From a virus, in IMG/VR virus record IMGVR_UViG_3300007960_000135, positions 1 to 27,815 of that record: a stretch of 27,815 nucleotides of DNA; one strand, 5' to 3'. The position numbers and the translations under genes are program-made. The first letter of the stretch is position 1. Each line of letters opens with the position of its first letter. Positions 17,472 to 23,126 of this stretch are shown in pieces. Below the pieces are notes generated by a model, which was given only the letters and a program-made list of their open reading frames with translations, was not told where the DNA came from and did not search any database.

Positions 17472-17502
17472 TTGATAGCATTGCTTGCAACCCTTGTGTC
17501 AA
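17472..17502 (-). promoter_or_regulatory. Late promoter, sigma70-like
   Basis: Read on the minus strand, a perfect -35 (TTGACA, 17502-17497) is followed by a -10-like TATCAA (17477-17472) at 19 bp, or TGCTAT at 16 bp. The start would be about 35 nt before the terS ATG. The -10 is weak, so an activator or the longer spacing may make it a controlled late promoter. This points to use of the host RNA polymerase. Confidence 0.5.
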
Positions 17503-17667
17503 CGCACAAACTCGGTGCATTGGCTTCCATGCTATAAGTTTCTGCATACTATAGGCTCTCTCTTGCCGAGCGCGTTGCTCGTGGCGGCGTTCTGTCATGC
17601 TCTTCGGCTCGCCTTTGGGTCTCTGCGGCCACCTCGCATGGATGCTGGCGTGGCATCAGTCCCCAAA

Positions 17668-17770
17668 CAGTTCGCAAGGAGAATCCTCGCTTCCCTTGTT
17701 GGCCGGGTGTTTGTTGAGATGTTGTTCTCTGTTCTTCCTGCGCCTGTATGGGGATTCACCTTGCGAACTG
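17668..17770 (+). repeat. 19-bp imperfect inverted repeat in the early leader
   Basis: The arm at 17668-17686 (CAGTTCGCAAGGaGAATCC) is the reverse complement of that at 17752-17770 except for one central mismatch, and three more G-U or G-C pairs extend the inner end. The 59-65-nt loop is U-rich. In the early transcript this would be a long stem upstream of the first gene. As DNA, it could also be a two-site protein target. Confidence 0.75.
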
Positions 17771-17815
17771 CAGGCCTCTCTTCGTTCGGTTTGGGGCTGT
17801 GCCACTGGCATCTCA

Positions 17816-17836
17816 TCGCGAGGGTGGTCCTCGCGA
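17816..17836 (+). promoter_or_regulatory. Hairpin with GUGGU loop before the first early gene
   Basis: A perfect 8-bp stem (TCGCGAGG/CCTCGCGA) with loop GTGGT ends 21 nt before the ATG at 17858, just ahead of AAAGGAGAA. The same loop occurs in the hairpin at 18361-18379 ahead of the second gene. A translational or processing signal is inferred. Confidence 0.6.
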
Positions 17837-17857
17837 CACACAAAGGAGAACCTAGAG

Positions 17858-18271
17858 ATGACCAAGAAGAACACCGCCTCGATCAACACGCTCGTCAAGC
17901 TCAAGCTGGAAGTTATCAAATTCCACAAAGCCAATGAATACACCGAGATGAGCATCGCACGGGATGCCTGCTACACCAGCTTCAACAGTCTTCAATTCAA
18001 GAAGACGGGCAACGGCCAAATGGCTGACGTTGCCGCAGAGATCAAAGACCTGCTCCCAGAGCGCGGCTCCGAGATCGCTGACGTGAAGCTGGCACGGCTG
18101 CTCGACCGTTACGAAGCGATGGAAGAGGAGCTTGAAGTCCTGACGCAGCGCCATGCGGCAGACTGCGAAGTTCACAAGCAGATCACCGGCGAGACATGGA
18201 CACCCCGCCCGAAGCGCACCCACGTCTCCACCGGCCTTGGCCTTGATGACCGGCTGAAGAAGTTCGCATGA
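17858..18271 (+). CDS. First early protein, unknown, 137 aa
   Basis: A 137-residue protein (start MTKKNTASINTLVKLKLEVI) with Lys/Glu-rich helices throughout and a likely coiled-coil part (KLARLLDRYEAMEEELEVLT, about residues 80-99). The C-terminal RTHVSTGLGLDDRLKKF is basic. I chose the ATG at 17858 because AAAGGAGAA precedes it; the open frame extends upstream, but the extension is Cys/Leu/Ser-rich and unlike protein. First position in the early block, strong ribosome binding site and flanking hairpins suggest a highly expressed takeover or regulatory protein. I do not recognise the family. Confidence 0.8.
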   Translation: MTKKNTASINTLVKLKLEVIKFHKANEYTEMSIARDACYTSFNSLQFKKTGNGQMADVAAEIKDLLPERGSEIADVKLARLLDRYEAMEEELEVLTQRHAADCEVHKQITGETWTPRPKRTHVSTGLGLDDRLKKFA

Positions 18272-18280
18272 CGCACCACT

Positions 18281-18302
18281 GGGGCGGGCTACGGTCCGCC
18301 CC
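18281..18302 (+). terminator. Terminator-like hairpin 1 after the first early gene
   Basis: A 7-bp GC stem (GGGGCGG/CCGCCCC) with an 8-nt loop begins 9 nt after the first early gene and is followed by TTCTCT. It looks like a weak intrinsic terminator or mRNA 3-prime stabiliser. Confidence 0.6.
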
Positions 18303-18308
18303 TTCTCT

Positions 18309-18346
18309 CATGCCTCTCTGTCCTTTGGCAAGGGACGGAGGGGCAT
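18309..18346 (+). terminator. Terminator-like hairpin 2 (15-bp stem)
   Basis: Arms 18309-18323 and 18332-18346 pair over 15 positions including two G-U pairs, closing an 8-nt loop, and are followed by TTTACTT. In tandem with the previous hairpin it should cut transcription strongly, so genes beyond need read-through, antitermination or their own promoter, which I do not see. Confidence 0.6.
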
Positions 18347-18360
18347 GTTTACTTAGGGCC

Positions 18361-18379
18361 GGGTCGAGTGGTTCGACCC
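18361..18379 (+). promoter_or_regulatory. Second hairpin with GUGGU loop
   Basis: A perfect 7-bp stem (GGGTCGA/TCGACCC) with loop GTGGT ends 38 nt before the ATG at 18418. No U-run follows, so it is not a terminator. Its loop is identical to that at 17816-17836, which suggests a shared binding partner. Confidence 0.55.
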
Positions 18380-18417
18380 AGCTTTGAATGACCCAACTTC
18401 ATTTCAGGGAGAATGGA

Positions 18418-18642
18418 ATGGACTACCACTACGCAGAAACCAGCGAAATCAAGGTCAGCATCGGCATGACCACAAGTGAGATCAGGCAAACGATAGACTT
18501 TCTGCATGACCTCAACGGTGTGATTGAAGAAGGTTTCAACAAGCAGGTTCTTATGACCCGCATCATGGAATTCCAGAACGTCTATGAACAGGCGATGGGA
18601 ATGATCGAAGACTACGCGAAAGGACAACAGACCAATGTTTGA
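18418..18642 (+). CDS. Hypothetical 74-aa early protein
   Basis: A 74-residue acidic, helical protein (start MDYHYAETSEIKVSIGMTTS) with FLHDLNGVIEEGFNKQVLM in the middle. The ATG at 18418 has AGGGAGA nearby; an in-frame ATG at 18388 lies close to a hairpin and lacks one. The stop lies 8 nt inside the following DUF932 gene, so the two are probably coupled. No family recognised. Confidence 0.7.
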   Translation: MDYHYAETSEIKVSIGMTTSEIRQTIDFLHDLNGVIEEGFNKQVLMTRIMEFQNVYEQAMGMIEDYAKGQQTNV

Positions 18643-19483
18643 TTTCCCCAATGACAAGTGGGCCTTCCCCGTGGAGGCCCAACCCATCTTTGACCGCAAC
18701 GGCGCAGAGATTCCCGGCAATCAGGCCGTTGTTCGCACCGACACCAACGAGGTGCTTGGTGTGCACGGCTCTCGCTATCACATCGTCAAGCATGACGACG
18801 TGGTCAACAGCATCATGGATGCAGTGAAGGAAGCTGATCTTAGCCACGACTACACGGTCGATGTTCGTATAGCTGACGGCGGTCGCAAGATGCGCGGCGA
18901 GATTCTGTTCAACAACCTTGTTGTTCAGCCTGCGGTCGGTGACATCGTCAAGTTCCGGGTATCATTCTTCAACAGCTATGACGGAAGCTGGTCATTTAGT
19001 CAGTCGGCTGATGGCCTGCGCTTGTGGTGTCTCAATGGCTGCACCACACCAATGGGAACAGCTCGTTCCAACTTCAAGCACACCCAGTCGATCAACGTCG
19101 AAGGCAGCGCAAACAAGATCGCCGTTGGCCTCGATACCTTCATGAACAATCGAGAGCTTTGGCAAAGCTGGATGACAGTGCCGGTTACTGATCACATGGC
19201 AGAGGTATTCTTCAAGGCAACAATTGCCAAGTCAGCGTCACGCCAGAAGCTGGTAACCAAAGCCAACGAGCGCCAGCTTGAGAAGCTGTTGGGTATCTGG
19301 GCCAGTGAGCATCGAGAGTTGGGGCGCAACAAGTGGGCGCTGTATAACTGCATGACCTACTGGGCCAGCCATACCAGTGACCTCAAGAACCCGGAGGTTG
19401 CTCGTCGCAATCGCGAGGATGCCATTGCCAAGGCAATGAACCATCGTCGCTGGGATGAACTCGAATACGAGGGAGTAGTATGA
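18635..19483 (+). CDS. DUF932 family protein
   Basis: A 282-residue protein with the layout of the DUF932 phage/plasmid family: NQAVVRTDTNEVLGVHGSRY at about residues 28-47, HDDVVNSIMDAV next, GRKMRGEILF in the middle, and DGLRLWCLNGCTTP near 126-139. The length is normal. The family is common in phages and plasmids; its exact role is unresolved, though proximity to recombination and replication genes is often noted. Its stop overlaps the next ATG (ATGA). Confidence 0.85.
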   Translation: MFDFPNDKWAFPVEAQPIFDRNGAEIPGNQAVVRTDTNEVLGVHGSRYHIVKHDDVVNSIMDAVKEADLSHDYTVDVRIADGGRKMRGEILFNNLVVQPAVGDIVKFRVSFFNSYDGSWSFSQSADGLRLWCLNGCTTPMGTARSNFKHTQSINVEGSANKIAVGLDTFMNNRELWQSWMTVPVTDHMAEVFFKATIAKSASRQKLVTKANERQLEKLLGIWASEHRELGRNKWALYNCMTYWASHTSDLKNPEVARRNREDAIAKAMNHRRWDELEYEGVV

Positions 19484-19689
19484 TACCGAAAATGAGCAGA
19501 GCGCACTATAACTTCATCGCTGATGTGATTGGGCCACAGGTTTCGTGGCCCTCTCACCTTCACAGCATCGCCGATGAACTAGAGAAAACGAATCCCAGAT
19601 TCAACAGGAAGAAGTTTCTTGAGCGGGCGACAGCAGCATGGGAAGCCAATCATCAGGTCGCTGAGTTTGAGGACGAAGTTCCATATTGA
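19480..19689 (+). CDS. Hypothetical 69-aa protein
   Basis: A 69-residue protein (MIPKMSRAHYNFIADVIGPQ) with conserved-looking PRFNRKKFLERATAAWEANH and an acidic tail. Coupled to the DUF932 gene by the ATGA overlap. An internal 7-bp perfect inverted repeat (19531-19537 with 19545-19551) lies in the coding sequence. I recall similar small proteins after DUF932-type genes in alphaproteobacterial phages; no function known. Confidence 0.75.
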   Translation: MIPKMSRAHYNFIADVIGPQVSWPSHLHSIADELEKTNPRFNRKKFLERATAAWEANHQVAEFEDEVPY

Positions 19690-19712
19690 ATCCGTTGCGA
19701 TTGACTTGAGCA

Positions 19713-19735
19713 GATAATTGCTGCACCAATGCAGC
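19713..19735 (+). promoter_or_regulatory. Operator CTGCA-N4-TGCAG at the start of the small HTH gene
   Basis: GATAAT (19713-19718), five of six matches to a -10 box, is followed at once by a perfect 6-bp inverted repeat GCTGCA-CCAA-TGCAGC (19720-19735) that abuts the ATG at 19736. No good -35 is seen. The repeat would cover the transcription start, as expected for autoregulation. The same core occurs in the promoter at 21978-22006. Confidence 0.6.
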
Positions 19736-20020
19736 ATGAAGTCATACTTGCAACTGATCAAGGACCGGGCTGAGGAATGTAATGTTCCTCTGCTCCGGGC
19801 ATTCCAGAAGGCGGATATCCCAACTTCTACTTACTATCGGACTATCCATGAGAAGACCGAGCTGCGGTATGACACAGCAGTGAAAGTGATGCAGGCTATT
19901 GAAGACCTTTACGCACTTCACCAAGCCCGTGAGTATACCCAAAGACTACGAGCTTCTGGTGAGCAACCTAATCGCCGCTCGATCCGAGCGCAATATAAGC
20001 CAAGAAGAGTTGGCGCATAG
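19736..20020 (+). CDS. Small helix-turn-helix regulator (Cro/CI-like)
   Basis: A 94-residue protein; the N-terminal two thirds (LIKDRAEECNVPLLRAFQKA, then DIPTSTYYRTIHEKTELRYD and TAVKVMQAIEDL) read as a small XRE-type DNA-binding domain with recognition helix near STYYRTI. The C-terminus is Arg-rich and is encoded in the overlap with the next gene. The ATG at 19736 begins right at the end of an inverted repeat, and no Shine-Dalgarno sequence is visible, so the message may be almost leaderless. It probably represses its own promoter and that at 21978. Confidence 0.72.
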   Translation: MKSYLQLIKDRAEECNVPLLRAFQKADIPTSTYYRTIHEKTELRYDTAVKVMQAIEDLYALHQAREYTQRLRASGEQPNRRSIRAQYKPRRVGA

Positions 20021-20153
20021 GATCGGCTGCACTGTATCGTTGATTCACAAGTGGGAGACGCACAAGCGTATCCCGTCTGGGTTTATGCTCATCTGCTGGC
20101 TGGATTCTCTTGGCTACGAGATCGAAGTTAAAAAAAGGGACGGCGCTGTGTGA
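19929..20153 (+). CDS. XRE-family helix-turn-helix protein
   Basis: A 74-residue protein with a clear XRE domain: NLIAARSERNISQEELAHRI (residues 12-31), then GCTVSLIHKWETHKRIPSG, then CWLDSLGYEIEVKK. Start is taken as GTG at 19929; TTG at 19899 is the alternative. It overlaps the previous HTH gene by 92 nt in another frame. Its last codons run through an A7 tract (20130-20136), after which a different frame encodes a zinc ribbon. It is likely a transcription regulator of the early/middle block. Confidence 0.75.
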   Translation: MSIPKDYELLVSNLIAARSERNISQEELAHRIGCTVSLIHKWETHKRIPSGFMLICWLDSLGYEIEVKKRDGAV

Positions 20154-20424
20154 TGCGTGTGGTATAACCACCCGCTGGTTTGTTGCTATCCTTAAGAACA
20201 ATCACAAGAGAACCAATGCCAAGCACTGGTTCATCTGCCTTGATTGCTATGAGGGCGAGAGATGGCAAATAAAAATAAGCAAAAAGGAAGCTATCATGAG
20301 CGGCGGATTGTCGAGTGGCTCAAGAAAGTCGGCATCAAAGCCAAGCGACAGCCTCTCTCGGGAAGCTTGGGAGGAGAGTATAGCGGCGACATCAAGCTCG
20401 AACTCGGAGGACACGAGCTGGTAG
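20110..20424 (+). CDS. Zinc-ribbon ORF, start uncertain (possible frameshift extension of the HTH gene)
   Basis: The frame shows CDACG and CLDCY spaced by about 30 residues, with aromatic and basic residues between (RWFVAILKNNHKRTNAKHWF), the look of a zinc ribbon, in the gap between the HTH and resolvase genes. The only upstream start is TTG at 20110, without a ribosome binding site. If one A were missing from the A7 tract at 20130-20136, it would be the C-terminal half of the HTH protein. The part after about 20262 is Ser-rich and overlaps the resolvase gene, so the true end may be earlier in function. Confidence 0.45.
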   Translation: MATRSKLKKGTALCDACGITTRWFVAILKNNHKRTNAKHWFICLDCYEGERWQIKISKKEAIMSGGLSSGSRKSASKPSDSLSREAWEESIAATSSSNSEDTSW

Positions 20425-20594
20425 CTGAAGTCAAGTATCGGGACACCTCTGGTTTCCCCAGCCCCTTCACTGTCTTGGAAGGCAGAGACCTAGCAATATA
20501 CAAAAGACGGAGAGGAACTCCGCAGACCATAGTCATCCTGCCGGGTGACGTGTTTGAAAAACTAATGGAGAAGATCAATGTCTCAGAACCATGA
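20262..20594 (+). CDS. PD-(D/E)xK resolvase-like nuclease
   Basis: A 110-residue protein with the layout of Hjc-like Holliday junction resolvases: Glu13 in KGSYHERRIVEWLKK, Asp43 in GGEYSGDIKL, and Glu56-Val-Lys58 in LVAEVKYRD form the PD-(D/E)xK site. Length is normal. It would cut branched recombination or replication intermediates before packaging. The ATG at 20262 lies within the zinc-ribbon ORF, and the gene overlaps the next one by 17 nt. T7-type phages use the unrelated gp3 endonuclease, so this is a different solution. Confidence 0.78.
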   Translation: MANKNKQKGSYHERRIVEWLKKVGIKAKRQPLSGSLGGEYSGDIKLELGGHELVAEVKYRDTSGFPSPFTVLEGRDLAIYKRRRGTPQTIVILPGDVFEKLMEKINVSEP

Positions 20595-20799
20595 CATCTT
20601 GCGCTGGCTTAAGCGCGGCGAAACACTGACTCCGCTTGATGCGCTTGAACACTTTGGGTGCTTCAGATTGTCGGCCCGCATCTATGAGCTGAGAGAGCAA
20701 GGCTGGCCCATCGAATGTGAACGTCGCATGACTTGTGGCGGGAATGTGGTCGGCCACTACACCTTGGTCAAGAACAAAGATCAGTGGCCCGGACACTGA
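20578..20799 (+). CDS. HTH_39-type small DNA-binding protein
   Basis: A 73-residue protein (MSQNHDILRWLKRGETLTPL) with the text LTPLDALEHFGCFRLSARIY followed by ELREQGWPIE, the mark of the HTH_39 helix-turn-helix family common next to phage replication genes. The remainder is a short beta-rich wing (NVVGHYTLVK). It overlaps the resolvase gene by 17 nt. A strong hairpin (20817-20850) follows before the initiator gene. Confidence 0.82.
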   Translation: MSQNHDILRWLKRGETLTPLDALEHFGCFRLSARIYELREQGWPIECERRMTCGGNVVGHYTLVKNKDQWPGH

Positions 20800-20816
20800 C
20801 TCTCTGCTAGTAAGGT

Positions 20817-20850
20817 GGGACAGGCGAGGACTCCCATACTCGCCTGTCCC
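20817..20850 (+). repeat. Perfect 12-bp inverted repeat ahead of the initiator gene
   Basis: GGGACAGGCGAG at 20817-20828 and CTCGCCTGTCCC at 20839-20850 are perfect reverse complements with a 10-nt loop. No U-run follows in either direction, so it is not a standard terminator. It lies 29 nt before the ATG of the replication-initiator-like gene, with AAGGAG between, and could be a leader control or a single-strand assembly structure. Confidence 0.75.
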
Positions 20851-20879
20851 GAAGATCAATGCGTTGAAGGAGCATACGC

Positions 20880-21539
20880 ATGACCATCTATGACCTTCTA
20901 GCAGACATTGCGTTAACGCGCATCCAAAATCCTACAGCGAAAATCGTTTTGTTATCACTGGCATCCTACTGCAACAGCGCAGGAGAATGCTGGCCGTCAA
21001 AGGAAACGATTGCGCGAGATACATGTGCTTCACTGAGGTCTGTTGTGCGCGCGATCCAGTGGCTCGAAGAGCATGGATACATACGCATCGAGCGTCGGTC
21101 TGGATCATCCAACTTCTACATCATCACCTGCATGGAGGAAGAAATGTCAGAGGATACCCGTGCCAATTTGGCACACGAAGTAGATAGTAATATTACTCAG
21201 TTAGATATCTCCAAGAAAAGAGATACTACTTCCCGTGCCAATTTGGCACACCCCAAGGATACACCGCTCTTCCTTGCATTCTGGCAAGCCTATCCCCGGC
21301 GGGTAGGAAAGGGGGCGGCGCGCATTGCCTTCGATAAAGCAACGCGCTCAGCCGATCCGAATGAGATTGTCCAAGCTGCCATCGCCTACTCCAAACACTG
21401 CGAAGAGACCGGAATCGAGATGAAGTTCCGCCCTCACCCGGCGACATGGTTGAACGGTGAGCGCTGGGAGGACGACCTCGAAGCTGAGAAACAGGAGGTG
21501 ACACAGGTGAAGAACCATGACTGGCTCAATGAATTATGA
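20880..21539 (+). CDS. Replication initiator-like protein (HTH_36 N-terminus)
   Basis: A 219-residue protein with a winged-helix HTH_36-type domain at about residues 10-85 (NPTAKIVLLSLASYCN, CWPSKETIARDTCASLRSVV, WLEEHGYIRIERR) and a conserved C-terminal part (FLAFWQAYPRRVGKGAARIA, then RPHPATWLNGERWEDDL) usual in phage replication initiators of the O/DnaT-like kind. Between them a linker (about 92-125) contains RANLAH twice, coded by identical palindromic DNA (see candidate origin). AAGGAG precedes the ATG. It probably binds an origin within its own gene and recruits the host helicase. Family role is inference. Confidence 0.8.
   Translation: MTIYDLLADIALTRIQNPTAKIVLLSLASYCNSAGECWPSKETIARDTCASLRSVVRAIQWLEEHGYIRIERRSGSSNFYIITCMEEEMSEDTRANLAHEVDSNITQLDISKKRDTTSRANLAHPKDTPLFLAFWQAYPRRVGKGAARIAFDKATRSADPNEIVQAAIAYSKHCEETGIEMKFRPHPATWLNGERWEDDLEAEKQEVTQVKNHDWLNEL
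21157..21251. other. Candidate replication origin within the initiator gene
   Basis: Two identical 20-bp direct repeats, CCCGTGCCAATTTGGCACAC, lie at 21157-21176 and 21232-21251; each contains the 15-nt palindrome GTGCCAATTTGGCAC. The 55-nt spacer is A+T-rich and itself contains palindromes AGTAATATTACT (21186-21197) and AGATATCT (21203-21210). The arrangement lies in the linker codons of the initiator-like gene, like the lambda iterons inside gene O. Origin activity is inferred. Confidence 0.6.
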
Positions 21540-21981
21540 TCAACGCATCAGCTACCTGAAGAACTGGCTTCGTAATGATATCCTGAGCCGGTTCAACATG
21601 CCTCGCGATCTGGATCAGAAGATCATTGCAATGGATACCATCGAGGCAGTGAACAACAACATCCCGAGCAACATCGACTCGGAACGATTGGGCCAGCTCG
21701 TCGCCTCCATCACGAAAGAGCTGGCCCAATCAGCAACCTCACGCACCCTCCCCAGCATCAAGCTATTCATCGACGCAACCCGCTCTGCATCGAAGAAGCT
21801 CGGAGAGGGCCGCACAGCGGCGGCTCGCTCTCCAGAAGGGTTGGACACCCTGAAGATCACCGAAGCCCGTATACGGGCAGGAGAATCGATCTCAGACACA
21901 TTCCTGCGTGGGACCATGCGTGAGATGCTGATCGCCAAGACCTCGATCACCGATGCCGACCTTGAGGCATACGAGCGTTGA
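21517..21981 (+). CDS. Hypothetical 154-aa protein in the replication block
   Basis: A 154-residue, mainly helical protein (start MTGSMNYDQRISYLKNWLRN) with SERLGQLVASITKELAQSAT and a central TLPSIKLFIDATRSASKK. No Walker motif or nuclease motif is visible. It overlaps the initiator gene by 23 nt. Its place just after the initiator is that of the lambda P-type helicase loader, but nothing in the text proves such a role. The stop overlaps the -35 box of the next promoter. Confidence 0.75.
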   Translation: MTGSMNYDQRISYLKNWLRNDILSRFNMPRDLDQKIIAMDTIEAVNNNIPSNIDSERLGQLVASITKELAQSATSRTLPSIKLFIDATRSASKKLGEGRTAAARSPEGLDTLKITEARIRAGESISDTFLRGTMREMLIAKTSITDADLEAYER

Positions 21982-22006
21982 CCACACTGCACATATGCAG
22001 TAATAT
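21978..22006 (+). promoter_or_regulatory. Promoter of the recombination module with internal operator
   Basis: TTGACC (21978-21983), 17 bp, TAATAT (22001-22006): a near-consensus sigma70 promoter. The spacer contains the inverted repeat CTGCA-CATA-TGCAG (21987-22000), the same core as at 19720-19735. Start would be near 22013, 15 nt before the exonuclease ATG, with AAAGGAGAAG between. Confidence 0.78.
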
Positions 22007-22027
22007 GTTGATACAAAGGAGAAGAAG

Positions 22028-22792
22028 ATGAACAGAGTTGGATTCATAGGTGGTTCGGACACCATCAAGATCATGTCCGGAGAGTGGCTTGAGCTATGGC
22101 AGGTAAAGACTGGCAAGCGAGAGCCTGAAGACCTTAGCGATAACATCGCAGTGCAGCTTGGCATTCACACTGAGAGCTTCAACCTTGGCTGGTTCGAGAA
22201 GGTGTATGAAGCAATCGTTGAAGACAGGCAGCATTCTTTTCATGAAGAGATTGGTATCGTGCCTGCTCTCGGTACCATCGATGGCATGTGGGACAACTGC
22301 ATCATCGAGGCCAAGCACACCAACAACTTCAGCACTATGGACGACATGATCGCCAGATACATGCCGCAGCTTCAGACATACATGCGCCTGTCCAATGCAA
22401 ACGGCGCTTACCTGTCAGTAATCTTTGGCAACAACAAATGGGAGGCAGCGCACATTGCCCGAAGCGAAGAGTATTTCAATTCAATGTGGGCAGTGGTGTC
22501 GGACTTCTGGGGTTACGTTCTTCGCAATGAAGAACCTGTTGCTGTCGATACGCCGTCACTCAGCATCGAAAAAATCCCGGTGGACCACATGGTCATACGA
22601 GATGCCAGCACAGACAACGCCTTCATCGATGCCGCCCACACCTACGTCGAGAACGAAGATGCGGCTCGTTCATTCGAGTCAGCCAAGAAGTCCCTGAAGG
22701 ACATGGTCGGACCCAACGAGCGGGAAGTCTACTGCGACCTGCTCACCATCAAGCGCAGCAAGAATGGCGCACTCCGCTTCACAGTGAGGTAA
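22028..22792 (+). CDS. YqaJ-type recombination exonuclease
   Basis: A 254-residue protein of the YqaJ/lambda-exonuclease-like PD-(D/E)xK fold. It shows the N-terminal FIGGSDTIKIMSGEWLELW, Glu49 in GIHTESFN, Asp85 in TIDGMWDN and Glu94-Ala-Lys96 in IIEAKHT. Such enzymes resect double-stranded ends to give 3-prime single strands for an annealing protein, here two genes downstream. AAAGGAGAAG precedes the ATG, and a strong promoter lies directly upstream. Confidence 0.87.
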   Translation: MNRVGFIGGSDTIKIMSGEWLELWQVKTGKREPEDLSDNIAVQLGIHTESFNLGWFEKVYEAIVEDRQHSFHEEIGIVPALGTIDGMWDNCIIEAKHTNNFSTMDDMIARYMPQLQTYMRLSNANGAYLSVIFGNNKWEAAHIARSEEYFNSMWAVVSDFWGYVLRNEEPVAVDTPSLSIEKIPVDHMVIRDASTDNAFIDAAHTYVENEDAARSFESAKKSLKDMVGPNEREVYCDLLTIKRSKNGALRFTVR

Positions 22793-22794
22793 TC

Positions 22795-23115
22795 ATGCAG
22801 CCACCCAAGCTAACCCGAGTGCGCTGGCAAATCATGCAGATCATCAAGGCCAATCGCAGATTTCAGGAGCGAGAGTTTCTTTCTGCCGAGATCGGCAACG
22901 AGTTGCTCAAGCAAAGCAAGCGCAACAAACCAGACAACTGCGGCGCAACCATGGTCAGTCTAGAGAAGGCAGGCTGGCTTGAGCGCGTCGAAACTTACGC
23001 ACCAACGACGGGAGCCTTTCGGCTTTCGTCCAACCTCAGAGCATGGCGGCTGACAGAAAAGGGAAAAGAAGTCCTCGATCTGCTGCCAGATACACCACCC
23101 TCACGCTACGCATAG
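22795..23115 (+). CDS. Winged-helix-like 106-aa protein
   Basis: A 106-residue basic protein (MQPPKLTRVRWQIMQIIKAN) with the order helix, FLSAEIGNELLKQSKRN, MVSLEKAGWLERVE and a final WRLTEKGKEVLDLL, which reads as a winged helix-turn-helix with its wing near RVETYAPTTGAFRL. It lies between exonuclease and annealing protein, 2 nt after the former, suggesting a recombination accessory role or a regulator. No named family assigned. Confidence 0.75.
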   Translation: MQPPKLTRVRWQIMQIIKANRRFQEREFLSAEIGNELLKQSKRNKPDNCGATMVSLEKAGWLERVETYAPTTGAFRLSSNLRAWRLTEKGKEVLDLLPDTPPSRYA

Positions 23116-23126
23116 GAAGGAAGAGC

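Larger units (their letters stand above)
17432..17857. other. Gene-free divergent region: late promoter plus structured early leader
   Basis: This 426-nt stretch separates leftward late genes from rightward early genes. I see no convincing gene, although the frame of the first early gene stays open upstream to 17597. It holds the minus-strand promoter (17472-17502), a possible A+T-rich early promoter zone (TATAAG at 17533, TACTAT at 17547, both without a good -35), a long imperfect inverted repeat (17668-17686 with 17752-17770), and a perfect hairpin (17816-17836) just before the ribosome binding site of the first early gene. Confidence 0.7.

Noticed and set aside
17537-17554. T7-like promoter core ACTATAGG in the divergent region
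   Set aside because: The upstream half does not match T7-type promoters, I saw no other copy in the window, and no phage RNA polymerase gene is visible.
17597-17857. Upstream extension of the first early gene (open frame)
   Set aside because: The translated text is Cys/Leu/Ser-rich and unlike protein, overlaps the leader hairpins, and the ATG at 17858 has a strong ribosome binding site.
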